Shown piece after piece: positions 15,696 to 22,512 of a stretch of DNA of 28,371 nucleotides (positions are counted from its first letter, which is position 1; each line of letters starts with the position of its first letter). The notes beneath the pieces were generated by a model, which saw only the letters and a program-made list of their open reading frames with translations, ran no database searches and was not told the DNA's origin. The position numbers were made by a program, and so were the translations under genes. The stretch is taken from contig JAHZBZ010000020.1 in the NCBI GenBank assembly GCA_019423125.1, forward strand, positions 1 to 28,371, given 5' to 3'. Source of the DNA: Bacillota bacterium. GTDB taxonomy: Bacteria > Bacillota > Clostridia > Christensenellales > Borkfalkiaceae.

Positions 15696-18134
15696 TTACG
15701 CTTCCGCCTTCGAGAAGGCAAATCCGCTCAGGGTGACGTCGCCGCTGCGGGTACCTTCGCCCTTGCAGGAATCGATGAACACGCTGATGCCCTTGACTGC
15801 GCCGTGTGCGCCCTCGCCGTTATAGGTGACGGTAAACGTGACCTCTTCGTCCGCCGCGACCGTGACAAAGGAACCGCCCCATGCCGTATCGGTGTAAACT
15901 TCCGTGCCGCCGACGCTCACCGCCGAGACGTTGCACGCCGCCGTGCTCGCGCCGTTCTCGCCCGCGACCGTATTGGTGCCAAGCACATCCACGCGGATAA
16001 TGACGGACTCGGTGCCGTTGTTTTTGATCTTGATGGTAAAGGTGTCGTTGCCTGCGGCGAGAGAAGCCGCATCGGCATAGACGGTCTTATAAGAAGATGC
16101 GCCCAGATCGGTGTACTTGACGTTCAGGCTTTTCGTGGGAGTGTTGTTGGGGGTGATGGTATATGTTCCCGCTTCGCAGGTGAACGCGAGGGAAGTCCCC
16201 TCTCCCGAAGGCTCTTCCGTACCGGGTTCCTCCGTTCCGGGCTCGTCAGGCACGTACGCCTCGCCGCCGAACGCGAGCTCGGAGAAAGTCACGTCGCCGC
16301 TGTGCGTGGCGGTGTCGTTGTAGATGTTGGAATCGATCATGAACTGCAGCGTCTGCGGACCTTTGGAAGTGTCATAGATCACTTTGATCTCGCTGGTCGC
16401 GCCTGCCGCAACGGTAAATGCAGAGCCGCCATACACAAGATCGGTGTTAACCGCGTTTCCGTCCTGCGTCGCGGAGACGTTGCACGCCTTGGTGTATTCC
16501 GTCATCTGCGTCTGAGAGATGATGTCCACGCGGAGAGTGATCGCCTCCGTTCCGTTGTTTGTGACCTCCATCGTAAACTCGCTGTGCGTGCCCGCGATCG
16601 TCGCGATCGGCGCGTTGATGTTCTTATAGCCGCCGTCGATGCCGCCGCCCGCGATCCCCGAATAGGTCACGTTCATGGAGTTGGTCTCCGCATCCGTGTT
16701 GATGATGTACAGCTTTCCGCCCGTGTCGCCGACGAAGACGACCTTCTCGCCGTTGATCGTCACGCCGTCGTTGTTGCTTTCCGGCTCTTCGGGAAGGACG
16801 ATCTCGCCCTGTTTTGCAAACTTGATGTCGCTGACCGTGATGTCGCCCGAATGGGTGGTCGCGGTCTGGCGCGCGGAGTCGATCATCAGCTCGATGTTGT
16901 CGAGCACGCCTTCAAACTTTATCTCCATCTCCACGGTCTCGCCCGCGGGGACGTCGATGAAGGTGCCGTCCTGCGTCTTGAGCAGTTCGCCGCCGCTCAG
17001 GCCGTAGGAGTTGATCGCCGCCGTCGCACTGCGCACGTTGACGCGGATGTTTGCAGACTCTTCGCCGTCGTTTTTGAGGGTGAGATGCACCCAGTTGGTG
17101 TCCGCCGCTTCCTCTTTGAGCACCGCCTTTACGTTGTGCCAGGAGTTGCCGCTCACGCCCTCATACGTCACTCTCGAAGAGGTGCCGCTGTTCGTGACCT
17201 GATAGACGCTGCCTTCGCTGGCGCCGAACTCGGGCTCGACCGCCGCGAACTTGCTCCAGTCGCCCTCAAAGAGCTCAACGTCCTCGGGTTTTTCCTCGTC
17301 GCCCTCGCCGGGTGCGGGATAGGGATCGCGGCCCTGCGCCGTCGTCTTGACCCACTGATACTGTGCGCTCTCGTCGCCGGGATCGCTGTATTCGCCCATC
17401 CAGCCTTCCGCTTCGGGCGTGCCGCACCAGTAGTTCATCAGGATCCTGCCCTCCGTGGAGGGAAGAACGGTATCCCCGTCCGCCGTCACCTTGTAGACGG
17501 GCTTTCCGTCCACAAACCAGGTGATGGAGTCCTCCGTCCAACGGAAACCGTAGTTGTGGAATTCCTTCGTCGCGTCAAAGCCGAGGTCGTACCAATATTC
17601 GTGCCCGCCCTCGCCGTTGACGTAGTAGTTGAACTGCACTTCGGTGGGACGCTTTCCGCCGAGGAACTCGATGTCGATCTCGTCCCAGGGATTCGGGTTC
17701 CCCTCCGCGTCGTAGTCGTAGTCGCCCGTGCAGACGAAGAAAGTGCTCGCGGTGCCCATCTTGTCGGAGGGCTTCATGCGCACTTCATAGTCGCCGTAGC
17801 CGTAGAACTGCGTGCTGCGCAGCTCGCCGCCGAAGTACTGGTCGTTTGTCGTGACAGAGCCGTTCGGGTTCTCGCTGATGCGAAGGTGCGCCGCGCCGTC
17901 CGCATACGTGACGCTGTCCGCCGCCCAGTAGGTGTTGAACACCGAGCCGTTCGTCCAGCCGTCGGACGCGATGAACGCATCCGCCTCGCCCTGCGTGAAA
18001 TCCGCGAGCGTCTCGCCCTTGAGCGATTCGTCCGTGAGAACGGGGCCCTTCGGCGCGCAGCCGGCGAATGCCATAGATACCGCCATCGCGAGCGCCAGAA
18101 CGACCGTTCCCAAAGCAAAAGTCTTTCTTTTCAT
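15696..18134 (-). CDS. GH16 beta-glucanase lipoprotein with three tandem C-terminal beta-sandwich repeats
   Basis: The 812-aa protein has a lipoprotein signal peptide ending AFAGC (lipid-carrying C26). A GH16 catalytic domain (about 45-265) carries the motif DEIDIEFLG with E152 nucleophile, D154 and E156 acid/base, fitting lichenase or laminarinase activity on beta-1,3/1,4-glucans. Beyond an acidic linker come three homologous repeats (about 288-440, 458-622, 648-810). Each ends with an IDS segment and SGDxTxSxxxF (429-439, 612-622, 797-807). They are probably carbohydrate-binding jelly-roll modules; I cannot name a CBM family. A Glu/Pro/Gly/Thr-rich linker (628-645) precedes the third. AGGAGG lies 5 nt before the ATG at 18132-18134. 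It is 27 bp downstream of the first GH16. Confidence 0.92.
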   Translation of the reverse strand: MKRKTFALGTVVLALAMAVSMAFAGCAPKGPVLTDESLKGETLADFTQGEADAFIASDGWTNGSVFNTYWAADSVTYADGAAHLRISENPNGSVTTNDQYFGGELRSTQFYGYGDYEVRMKPSDKMGTASTFFVCTGDYDYDAEGNPNPWDEIDIEFLGGKRPTEVQFNYYVNGEGGHEYWYDLGFDATKEFHNYGFRWTEDSITWFVDGKPVYKVTADGDTVLPSTEGRILMNYWCGTPEAEGWMGEYSDPGDESAQYQWVKTTAQGRDPYPAPGEGDEEKPEDVELFEGDWSKFAAVEPEFGASEGSVYQVTNSGTSSRVTYEGVSGNSWHNVKAVLKEEAADTNWVHLTLKNDGEESANIRVNVRSATAAINSYGLSGGELLKTQDGTFIDVPAGETVEMEIKFEGVLDNIELMIDSARQTATTHSGDITVSDIKFAKQGEIVLPEEPESNNDGVTINGEKVVFVGDTGGKLYIINTDAETNSMNVTYSGIAGGGIDGGYKNINAPIATIAGTHSEFTMEVTNNGTEAITLRVDIISQTQMTEYTKACNVSATQDGNAVNTDLVYGGSAFTVAAGATSEIKVIYDTSKGPQTLQFMIDSNIYNDTATHSGDVTFSELAFGGEAYVPDEPGTEEPGTEEPSGEGTSLAFTCEAGTYTITPNNTPTKSLNVKYTDLGASSYKTVYADAASLAAGNDTFTIKIKNNGTESVIIRVDVLGTNTVAGENGASTAACNVSAVSVGGTEVYTDTAWGGSFVTVAADEEVTFTVTYNGEGAHGAVKGISVFIDSCKGEGTRSGDVTLSGFAFSKAEA

Positions 18135-18161
18135 ATTTTCCTCCTTAAATGAATTTCCGAT

Positions 18162-18980
18162 CTATTGCGCGGCTTTGTAGCCGACCCACTCGTATTGCGC
18201 CGTAGCGGGGAGCGCGGATTCATCCAACGCACCGCACCACTCTTCAAATTTTTCACCCTCGCCGTTCCAGACGTTCATCATGATCTGCGTGGCCGCCGTC
18301 GGGATGTTCTCCGTCGCGCGGTACACAGCCTTTCCGTCCACATACCATGTGATCGAATCGGGCTGCCAGTCGAAACCGTATTCGTGAAAGTCCTCCGACC
18401 CGTCAAAACCCAGATAATAGAGAAATTCGTGCCCGCCCTCGCCCTTCGTGTAGTAGTTGAGCTGGATGGCGGTCGTGTCCTTGCCGAGGAACTCGATGTC
18501 GATCTCGTCCCACCAGGGGTTGTTCGTATAGGTGAAGAAGGAAGAGATCACGCCCGAACACTTTGCCGCCTTCATGCTGACCGAATAATAGCCGTAAGAA
18601 AAGCGCGCATAGGAACGATGTTCGGCACCCAGATAGCGATCTCCCTGTTTTTTGACGGTCATGTTCATCACGCCGTTCTCCACCACCGTGCAGTCATCCG
18701 TCCAGTAACAGTTGAAGGGAAAGCCGTTCTCATAGCCGTTCGCAGAATAAAAACCCTGGTCCCCCGCCTGCGAAAAGCGCAGGATCTTGTCCTCTTCCGC
18801 CGTATAGCGGTCGGGGATCCCCGCCACAGACTCGTGCGGCGTTCCGGGCTTGACGGTGTCCTGCCCGCCCGGCTGCGTGATCTCACAGCCAGAAAAGGCC
18901 GCCGCGCCGAACAGGACGCCGACGCAAAGAAGAGCCGTCGCTTTTGTAAAAAGAGATCCGAAAATGTTTTGTACTTTCAT
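18162..18980 (-). CDS. GH16 beta-glucanase lipoprotein (single domain)
   Basis: The 272-aa enzyme has a lipoprotein signal (lipobox AFSGC, C32) and a GH16 domain with WWDEIDIEFLG, where E159, D161 and E163 are the catalytic triad. It is a surface-anchored beta-glucanase closely related in its core to the next gene but without the accessory repeats. The start is the ATG at 18978-18980, five nt after GGAGG; a GTG six bases upstream lies next to the ribosome binding site and was rejected. It is first in the GH16-GH16-GH3 operon and follows the sensor kinase gene of system 2 after a terminator that overlaps its promoter. Confidence 0.92.
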   Translation of the reverse strand: MKVQNIFGSLFTKATALLCVGVLFGAAAFSGCEITQPGGQDTVKPGTPHESVAGIPDRYTAEEDKILRFSQAGDQGFYSANGYENGFPFNCYWTDDCTVVENGVMNMTVKKQGDRYLGAEHRSYARFSYGYYSVSMKAAKCSGVISSFFTYTNNPWWDEIDIEFLGKDTTAIQLNYYTKGEGGHEFLYYLGFDGSEDFHEYGFDWQPDSITWYVDGKAVYRATENIPTAATQIMMNVWNGEGEKFEEWCGALDESALPATAQYEWVGYKAAQ

Positions 18981-18990
18981 AAGCACCTCC

Positions 18991-19018
18991 AGTATAACAA
19001 AAAAACGCCCGTTGTCAA
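18991..19018 (-). promoter_or_regulatory. candidate promoter of the beta-glucan operon, inside a terminator
   Basis: Minus strand -35 TTGACA (19013-19018) and -10 TATACT (18991-18996), 16-bp spacing. The -35 forms the loop region of the upstream terminator hairpin. A start 6-8 nt below the -10 would fall at or inside the GGAGG of the first GH16 gene. Confidence 0.5.
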
Positions 19019-19026
19019 CGAGCGTT
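18999..19026 (-). terminator. intrinsic terminator after two-component system 2
   Basis: On the minus strand AACGCTCGTT (19017-19026), loop GAC and AACGGGCGTT (19004-19013, one G-U pair) run into a T-tract at 18999-19005. Confidence 0.85.
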
Positions 19027-19044
19027 TCTCGAATTGCACTTTTT

Positions 19045-20436
19045 TTACTTAATCTGTCTGTTTTCCGCTTTTTCTATGCTGAAAATGATGTTCAGGTGAA
19101 AGATATCCCCCGTGACCGACGTCGTGAGTTCGCCGCCGTACTTCCGCGCGATCATGCGGATGCTGCGCGTGCCGAAGCCGTGGTAGTCGGAATCCGCCTT
19201 TGTCGTGACGGGAAGCCCGTCGCGGAAGGAGATCTCTCCGCCGAAATAGTTGTCCTCCTGCACGATGAGAAGGTCGTTTTTCGTCTTGACGACGAGATTG
19301 ATGATGCGCTTTTCCCGCTCGGGCAGCGCCTTGACCGCCTCCAGCGCGTTGTCGACGATGTTGCCGAACAGGCAATAGAGATCGCCGCTCTCCAAAAAAG
19401 AGAGCTTCTCCCCGTGCGCCATGCAGGAAAAGGTGATGCCGTTTTGCTCGCAGTAAAGACTCTTTTCCGTGAGAAGGACGTCCAGAAGCTCGTTGCCCGT
19501 CTCCACTTTCGTGTCGTAGATGGAGATGCTCTCGTTCAGATCGCTGACCGCGTCCTCCGAGATGTTCGCATGGCGGGCGAGAAGCTCGTTGATCTTGTAT
19601 TTGATGTCGTGACACTTGACGTTGATCAGCTCGATCGTGTCCTTTGAGATCTCGTACTGCTGTTTGCTCTGACGGATCGCGTATTGAAGGTAATCCACTT
19701 CGCGCTGCAGATCGCTCTGTTCGAGCGTGCGCGAGATGAGAAGAAGGACGACGCCGCAGCACACGACCGAAAACAGGTTTCCCGTCTGCCAGAGCACAAA
19801 GTAGGTGAACTCCTCGAACCTGCCCTCGCGAAAATCGCTCAGGAAGGAGAAAAAGATGTCCTCCACCGAACACAGGAGAACGGTGACGGCAAGCACCACG
19901 ACGGAGATGGTGAGCATGCGAAAATTGAGCTGTCGGTTGGGCAGGCGGCTGATGAGCGGGCGGATGAAAAGAAAATACGCCGCCGCCGCCGCGAGCACGA
20001 AGAAACCGTAGTAGATGAGGCGGTAGTATAGCTCGAACAGGTCGTTCCAATTGTCGTACAGCCGTGCCTGTTCGCCCATCCCCCACAAAAAGAGAAAGAG
20101 CTTGTAGGTGAGGTTCTGCGCCGCGTACGCAAGCGAACCGCAGAACAGGATGACGGAAAAGGATTCCTCGAAACACAGCCGAAGGTGCAGGCACACGGCG
20201 AGAAACAGCACGATGTAGACAAGGACCCTGCCCCACACGGTAAAGCCGAAGAGAGCGTAAAACCACGCGACGCCGAATGCAAGTCCCGCAACGACGGCAA
20301 GCCCGCCAAACGCCCTCAGCCAAAACAGGCGGGAGCGCTCGAGCTTGCGCGTGACGAGAACGCAGAAGACGTACAGCTCGAACAAAAATTCGAGAATGAC
20401 GCGCGCATAGACGGAGAGGACTTCTGACAGGCTCAT
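19045..20436 (-). CDS. GHKL-type sensor histidine kinase, system 2
   Basis: The 463-aa kinase has an N-terminal membrane domain of about six helices (10-235). A short coiled segment and the phosphoacceptor region INVKCHDIKYKINELL follow, with H276 the likely phosphorylated histidine. The GHKL ATPase comes next (N-box NIVDNALEAV, then GFGTRSIRMIARKYGG). The ATG at 20434-20436 overlaps the regulator stop by 4 bp (ATGA), which fixes the start; the open frame extends further upstream only as a shadow of the regulator gene. The neighbouring GH16/GH3 genes suggest it may sense a glucan-derived or surface signal, but AgrC-like kinases more often sense peptides. Confidence 0.92.
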   Translation of the reverse strand: MSLSEVLSVYARVILEFLFELYVFCVLVTRKLERSRLFWLRAFGGLAVVAGLAFGVAWFYALFGFTVWGRVLVYIVLFLAVCLHLRLCFEESFSVILFCGSLAYAAQNLTYKLFLFLWGMGEQARLYDNWNDLFELYYRLIYYGFFVLAAAAAYFLFIRPLISRLPNRQLNFRMLTISVVVLAVTVLLCSVEDIFFSFLSDFREGRFEEFTYFVLWQTGNLFSVVCCGVVLLLISRTLEQSDLQREVDYLQYAIRQSKQQYEISKDTIELINVKCHDIKYKINELLARHANISEDAVSDLNESISIYDTKVETGNELLDVLLTEKSLYCEQNGITFSCMAHGEKLSFLESGDLYCLFGNIVDNALEAVKALPEREKRIINLVVKTKNDLLIVQEDNYFGGEISFRDGLPVTTKADSDYHGFGTRSIRMIARKYGGELTTSVTGDIFHLNIIFSIEKAENRQIK

Positions 20437-21164
20437 TTTGTGCCGCCTCTGCCTGCGCCCCCTGCGCCCGCAAACCAGTTGGCGAGCTCTGCCATGAACG
20501 CCGCGCGGCGCGGCCTGCTGATCTGAAGGACGCGGTTGCCCACCTGCACGTTGTTGTTCTTGACGCTGACGATGAATTTCGGATTGACGAGATAGCACTT
20601 GTTGCAGCGCAGAAAGCCGAATTCGCGAAGCTCCTCTTCCGCGGTCGAAAGGACGCCCGTCATTTCGATGACGTCGTCGACGAGGTGATAGTAAAGGCGG
20701 TGGTTGATGATCTCGACGAACATGAGCTTGTCGGTGGAAATGCGGCACATCCCGCCCGAAAGCGTGACAGTGACGCCGCGGTCCTCATTCATCACATAGA
20801 TGTCGAGCGCCTTGCGGAATTTCATGGAAAAGTCGAAGTAATTGACGGGCTTTACGAGAAAGCCGACCGCGTCCACTTCGTAGCCCTTCTGCGCGAACTG
20901 GACCATCTTCGTGATGAAGACGATGGAGACGGTCTTGTCCGCCCTGCGAAGCTGCATCGCCGCTTCCATTCCGTTCATGCCCGGCATCTGGATGTCCATG
21001 AAGGCGACGGCATAGACGGCTTTATAATTTTGGAGAAACTCGGAGCCCGAACCGAAGCGCACGACGTTGAACTCCTGCCCCGTCTCCTCGGCATATTTAT
21101 GTATGTAGGAGATCAGGCGCTCCGCGGCGCTGTCCTGGTCCTCCACAACGGCGATGTTCTTCAT
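20433..21164 (-). CDS. LytTR-family response regulator, system 2
   Basis: The 243-aa regulator has a receiver domain (KNIAVVEDQDS; E8/D9 acid pocket, phosphoacceptor D57 in FMDIQMPGMNGM, Lys in FLVKPVNYF) and a LytTR DNA-binding domain with FLRCNKCYLVNPKF. It is clearly paralogous to the regulator at 8195-8914. The ATG at 21162-21164 has GGGAGG six nt upstream, and the reading frame above it overlaps that site, so this start is preferred. The promoter at 21200-21228 serves it and the kinase. A Gly/Ala-rich C-terminal tail (GAGGAGRGGTK) is unusual but short. Confidence 0.94.
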   Translation of the reverse strand: MKNIAVVEDQDSAAERLISYIHKYAEETGQEFNVVRFGSGSEFLQNYKAVYAVAFMDIQMPGMNGMEAAMQLRRADKTVSIVFITKMVQFAQKGYEVDAVGFLVKPVNYFDFSMKFRKALDIYVMNEDRGVTVTLSGGMCRISTDKLMFVEIINHRLYYHLVDDVIEMTGVLSTAEEELREFGFLRCNKCYLVNPKFIVSVKNNNVQVGNRVLQISRPRRAAFMAELANWFAGAGGAGRGGTK

Positions 21165-21199
21165 ATGGATCCTCCCGAAACGGTCCCTTATCAATAAAT

Positions 21200-21228
21200 A
21201 TTTTACTATAATAAGGGGCGTTTGTCAA
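21200..21228 (-). promoter_or_regulatory. promoter of two-component system 2
   Basis: Minus strand -35 TTGACA (21223-21228), 17-bp spacer, -10 TAAAAT (21200-21205). Confidence 0.8.
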
Positions 21229-21272
21229 TAGGAAGTAAAAAAACGCGAATAAGGTCAAACTTTTAAATACCG

Positions 21273-21610
21273 AATAATCATCCACGTGCAAAGCACGTGG
21301 TTTTTATTTTTCGGGCATAGCCCTTGTTCACTGGCGTAACGCAAATGCGTTTTTTAGTTGGCCTGCCAGCCATGCATTGGTTACTTACTACCCGTAAACG
21401 GGCTTTTCCTTTGCTTAATTTTTTCCCCATGACTTCGCTCTTCTTTCATTATTGTGCATTATTTTTTAATTTTCTGCTTGTTTTTCTATCCTTGCTTTCC
21501 CTCCTCTTTTTTGCCTTATTGTTATTGCCTTCTCTTCTGCTCTTTTTTGTTCATCGGCAAAGCCTTTCTTGAACCCGCGGACTATCCGCGGGTTTTCTTT
21601 ATACAAAAAA
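21273..21610. other. AT-rich multi-hairpin element, copy B
   Basis: Diverged second copy of the element at 10677-11016, same orientation and nearly same length. The first hairpin is CCACGTGC-AAA-GCACGTGG (21282-21300), then GGGC/GCCC, AACGCA/TGCGTT, TGGC/GCCA and CCCGTAAACGGG. The pyrimidine-rich core keeps near-identical blocks (TTTTCTATCCTTGCTTT; CTCTTTTTTGTTCATCGGCA). It ends with the hairpin AACCCGCGGA-CTA-TCCGCGGGTT followed by TTTTC. Stem sequences differ from copy A but pairing is kept, while loops and core are conserved. Its right end (TTTTCTTTATACAAAAAA) merges with the T-tract of a terminator, as in copy A. Confidence 0.7.
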
Positions 21611-21637
21611 GCCCGTCTGCCATATCCGGCGACGGGC
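21605..21637 (-). terminator. terminator-like hairpin in repeat copy 1
   Basis: GCCCGTC (21631-21637 complement), 13-nt loop, GACGGGC and TTTTTT (complement of 21605-21610). Element B abuts this T-tract. Confidence 0.7.
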
Positions 21638-21757
21638 TCTTCAGGGCTCCCGAAAATCGCAACGAGCGAAGCGACGTGAGATTTTTGGGAAAAAGGAGCC
21701 GCAGGCGATAAAGCAAACGGGTCAGGTTTTCACCTGACCCGTTGCTACGTCCGCCTT
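21605..21757. repeat. 153-bp perfect direct repeat, copy 1
   Basis: Identical over 153 bases to 22055-22207 (offset 450). On the minus strand it contains a 12-bp hairpin with arms AACGGGTCAGGT/ACCTGACCCGTT, then a conserved CCCAAAAATCTC...GATTTTCGGG stem, then a GCCCGTC/GACGGGC terminator hairpin with T6. No ORF in it looks real. Confidence 0.9.
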
Positions 21758-21768
21758 TTAAAATTCAG

Positions 21769-21906
21769 GGATCCCGAAAATCGCAGGGCGAAGCCCGAGA
21801 TTTTTGGGAAGAGGAGGCACAGACGTAAAAGCAAAGAAGTCGGAAAAATCCGACTTCTTGCAAATTTCGTCTTGTGCCGACGACGTGGCGCAGAAGGCGG
21901 GATTTG
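21769..21906. repeat. diverged hairpin module, copy 3, ending in a tRNA-Ser 3' fragment
   Basis: It parallels the 153-bp repeat without being identical. It has the CCCGAAAATCGC...GATTTTTGGGA stem, here enclosing GGGC-GAA-GCCC, then a purine block, then a hairpin with a wholly different stem (AAGAAGTCGGA/TCCGACTTCTT). It finishes with a 28-bp segment (21879-21906) matching 22213-22240, the 3' end of the tRNA-Ser gene, with one mismatch. Confidence 0.7.
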
Positions 21907-21989
21907 TAAGGAGCGGCACAGCCGCGACGGAGCAGCGATCGCTGCGCCTTGCGCCGATCGCGTCACGTCATTTCGAAAATCCCGCCTTC
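21893..21989. repeat. palindromic insert with 13-bp inverted repeats
   Basis: GAAGGCGGGATTT (21893-21905) is exactly inverted at 21977-21989. Inside are GCGGC-ACA-GCCGC and the palindrome GCAGCGATCGCTGC. The left arm lies in the tRNA-Ser 3' fragment. It is non-coding and could be a small mobile palindromic element or folded RNA. Confidence 0.5.
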
Positions 21990-22054
21990 GAAGCATAATA
22001 AGCCCGACGCCGAAAGCGGACGGGGTTTTACAGTGCGCGCTCTCGCCGCGCACG

Positions 22055-22087
22055 AAAAAAGCCCGTCTGCCATATCCGGCGACGGGC
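22055..22087 (-). terminator. probable tRNA-Ser terminator in repeat copy 2
   Basis: GCCCGTC, 13-nt loop, GACGGGC and TTTTTT (complement of 22055-22060) on the minus strand, about 130 nt after the tRNA. The stronger 12-bp hairpin nearer the tRNA is followed by TTTGCTTT. Confidence 0.65.
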
Positions 22088-22207
22088 TCTTCAGGGCTCC
22101 CGAAAATCGCAACGAGCGAAGCGACGTGAGATTTTTGGGAAAAAGGAGCCGCAGGCGATAAAGCAAACGGGTCAGGTTTTCACCTGACCCGTTGCTACGT
22201 CCGCCTT
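22055..22207. repeat. 153-bp perfect direct repeat, copy 2
   Basis: Second identical copy of 21605-21757, placed immediately downstream of the tRNA-Ser gene, for which its hairpins probably act as terminator. Confidence 0.9.
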
Positions 22208-22219
22208 GCGGCGACGATG

Positions 22220-22310
22220 TGGCGCAGAAGGCGGGATTTGAACCCGCGCTACGGTTTCCCGTACTACTCCCTTAGCAGGGGAGCCCCTTGAGCCACTTGG
22301 GTACTTCTGC
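22220..22310 (-). tRNA. tRNA-Ser (anticodon GCU)
   Basis: Acceptor stem GCAGAAG/CTTCTGC, D-arm CCC/GGG, and anticodon stem CTCCC/GGGAG with loop CTGCTAA (anticodon GCT in DNA, reading AGC/AGU). A long class II variable arm (TACGG-GAAA-CCGTA) and a T-arm GCGGG-TTCAAAT-CCCGC follow. Discriminator G is followed by an encoded CCA (22220-22222). The long variable arm supports serine identity. Confidence 0.96.
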
Positions 22311-22346
22311 GTCTGTGGCTGCGCCTCTCTTTTGATGCGCTTATTT

Positions 22347-22375
22347 ATCATACCATATCTTGCTGAAATTGTCAA
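22347..22375 (-). promoter_or_regulatory. promoter of tRNA-Ser
   Basis: Minus strand -35 TTGACA (22370-22375), 17-bp spacer, extended -10 TGGTATGAT (hexamer 22347-22352). Confidence 0.82.
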
Positions 22376-22462
22376 AGTTTCTTGCACATTTTTTTATCTT
22401 TTTTTATTCGCACCGCCCAAAAAAATTGCTCCCCTTCCGCGGCGATAAATTTTAAAGAAGGG

Positions 22463-22491
22463 TTGCGCGCCGCCGTCTTTTATGGTAAAAT
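22463..22491 (+). promoter_or_regulatory. promoter of ppa
   Basis: -35 TTGCGC (22463-22468), 17-bp spacer, -10 TAAAAT (22486-22491) preceded by an extended TGG. Confidence 0.7.
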
Positions 22492-22512
22492 AGAAAAAAG
22501 GGAGGTAATCCT

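Noticed and set aside
18980..19050. LytTR-type direct-repeat operator before the GH16 operon
   Set aside because: No pair of properly spaced half-sites close to the known LytTR patterns could be found; the GTT-containing segments belong to the terminator stem.
21745..22053. 102-aa minus-strand ORF in the repeat region
   Set aside because: It crosses the tRNA fragment, hairpin modules and the palindromic insert, has no ribosome binding site and looks like translated non-coding repeat.
21605..22207. CRISPR array
   Set aside because: Repeats are 153 bp, only two are identical, there are no regular short repeats with unique spacers, and no cas genes are present.
22172..22387. 71-aa minus-strand ORF over the tRNA-Ser gene
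   Set aside because: It is the translation of the tRNA and its flanks; the tRNA fold is unambiguous.
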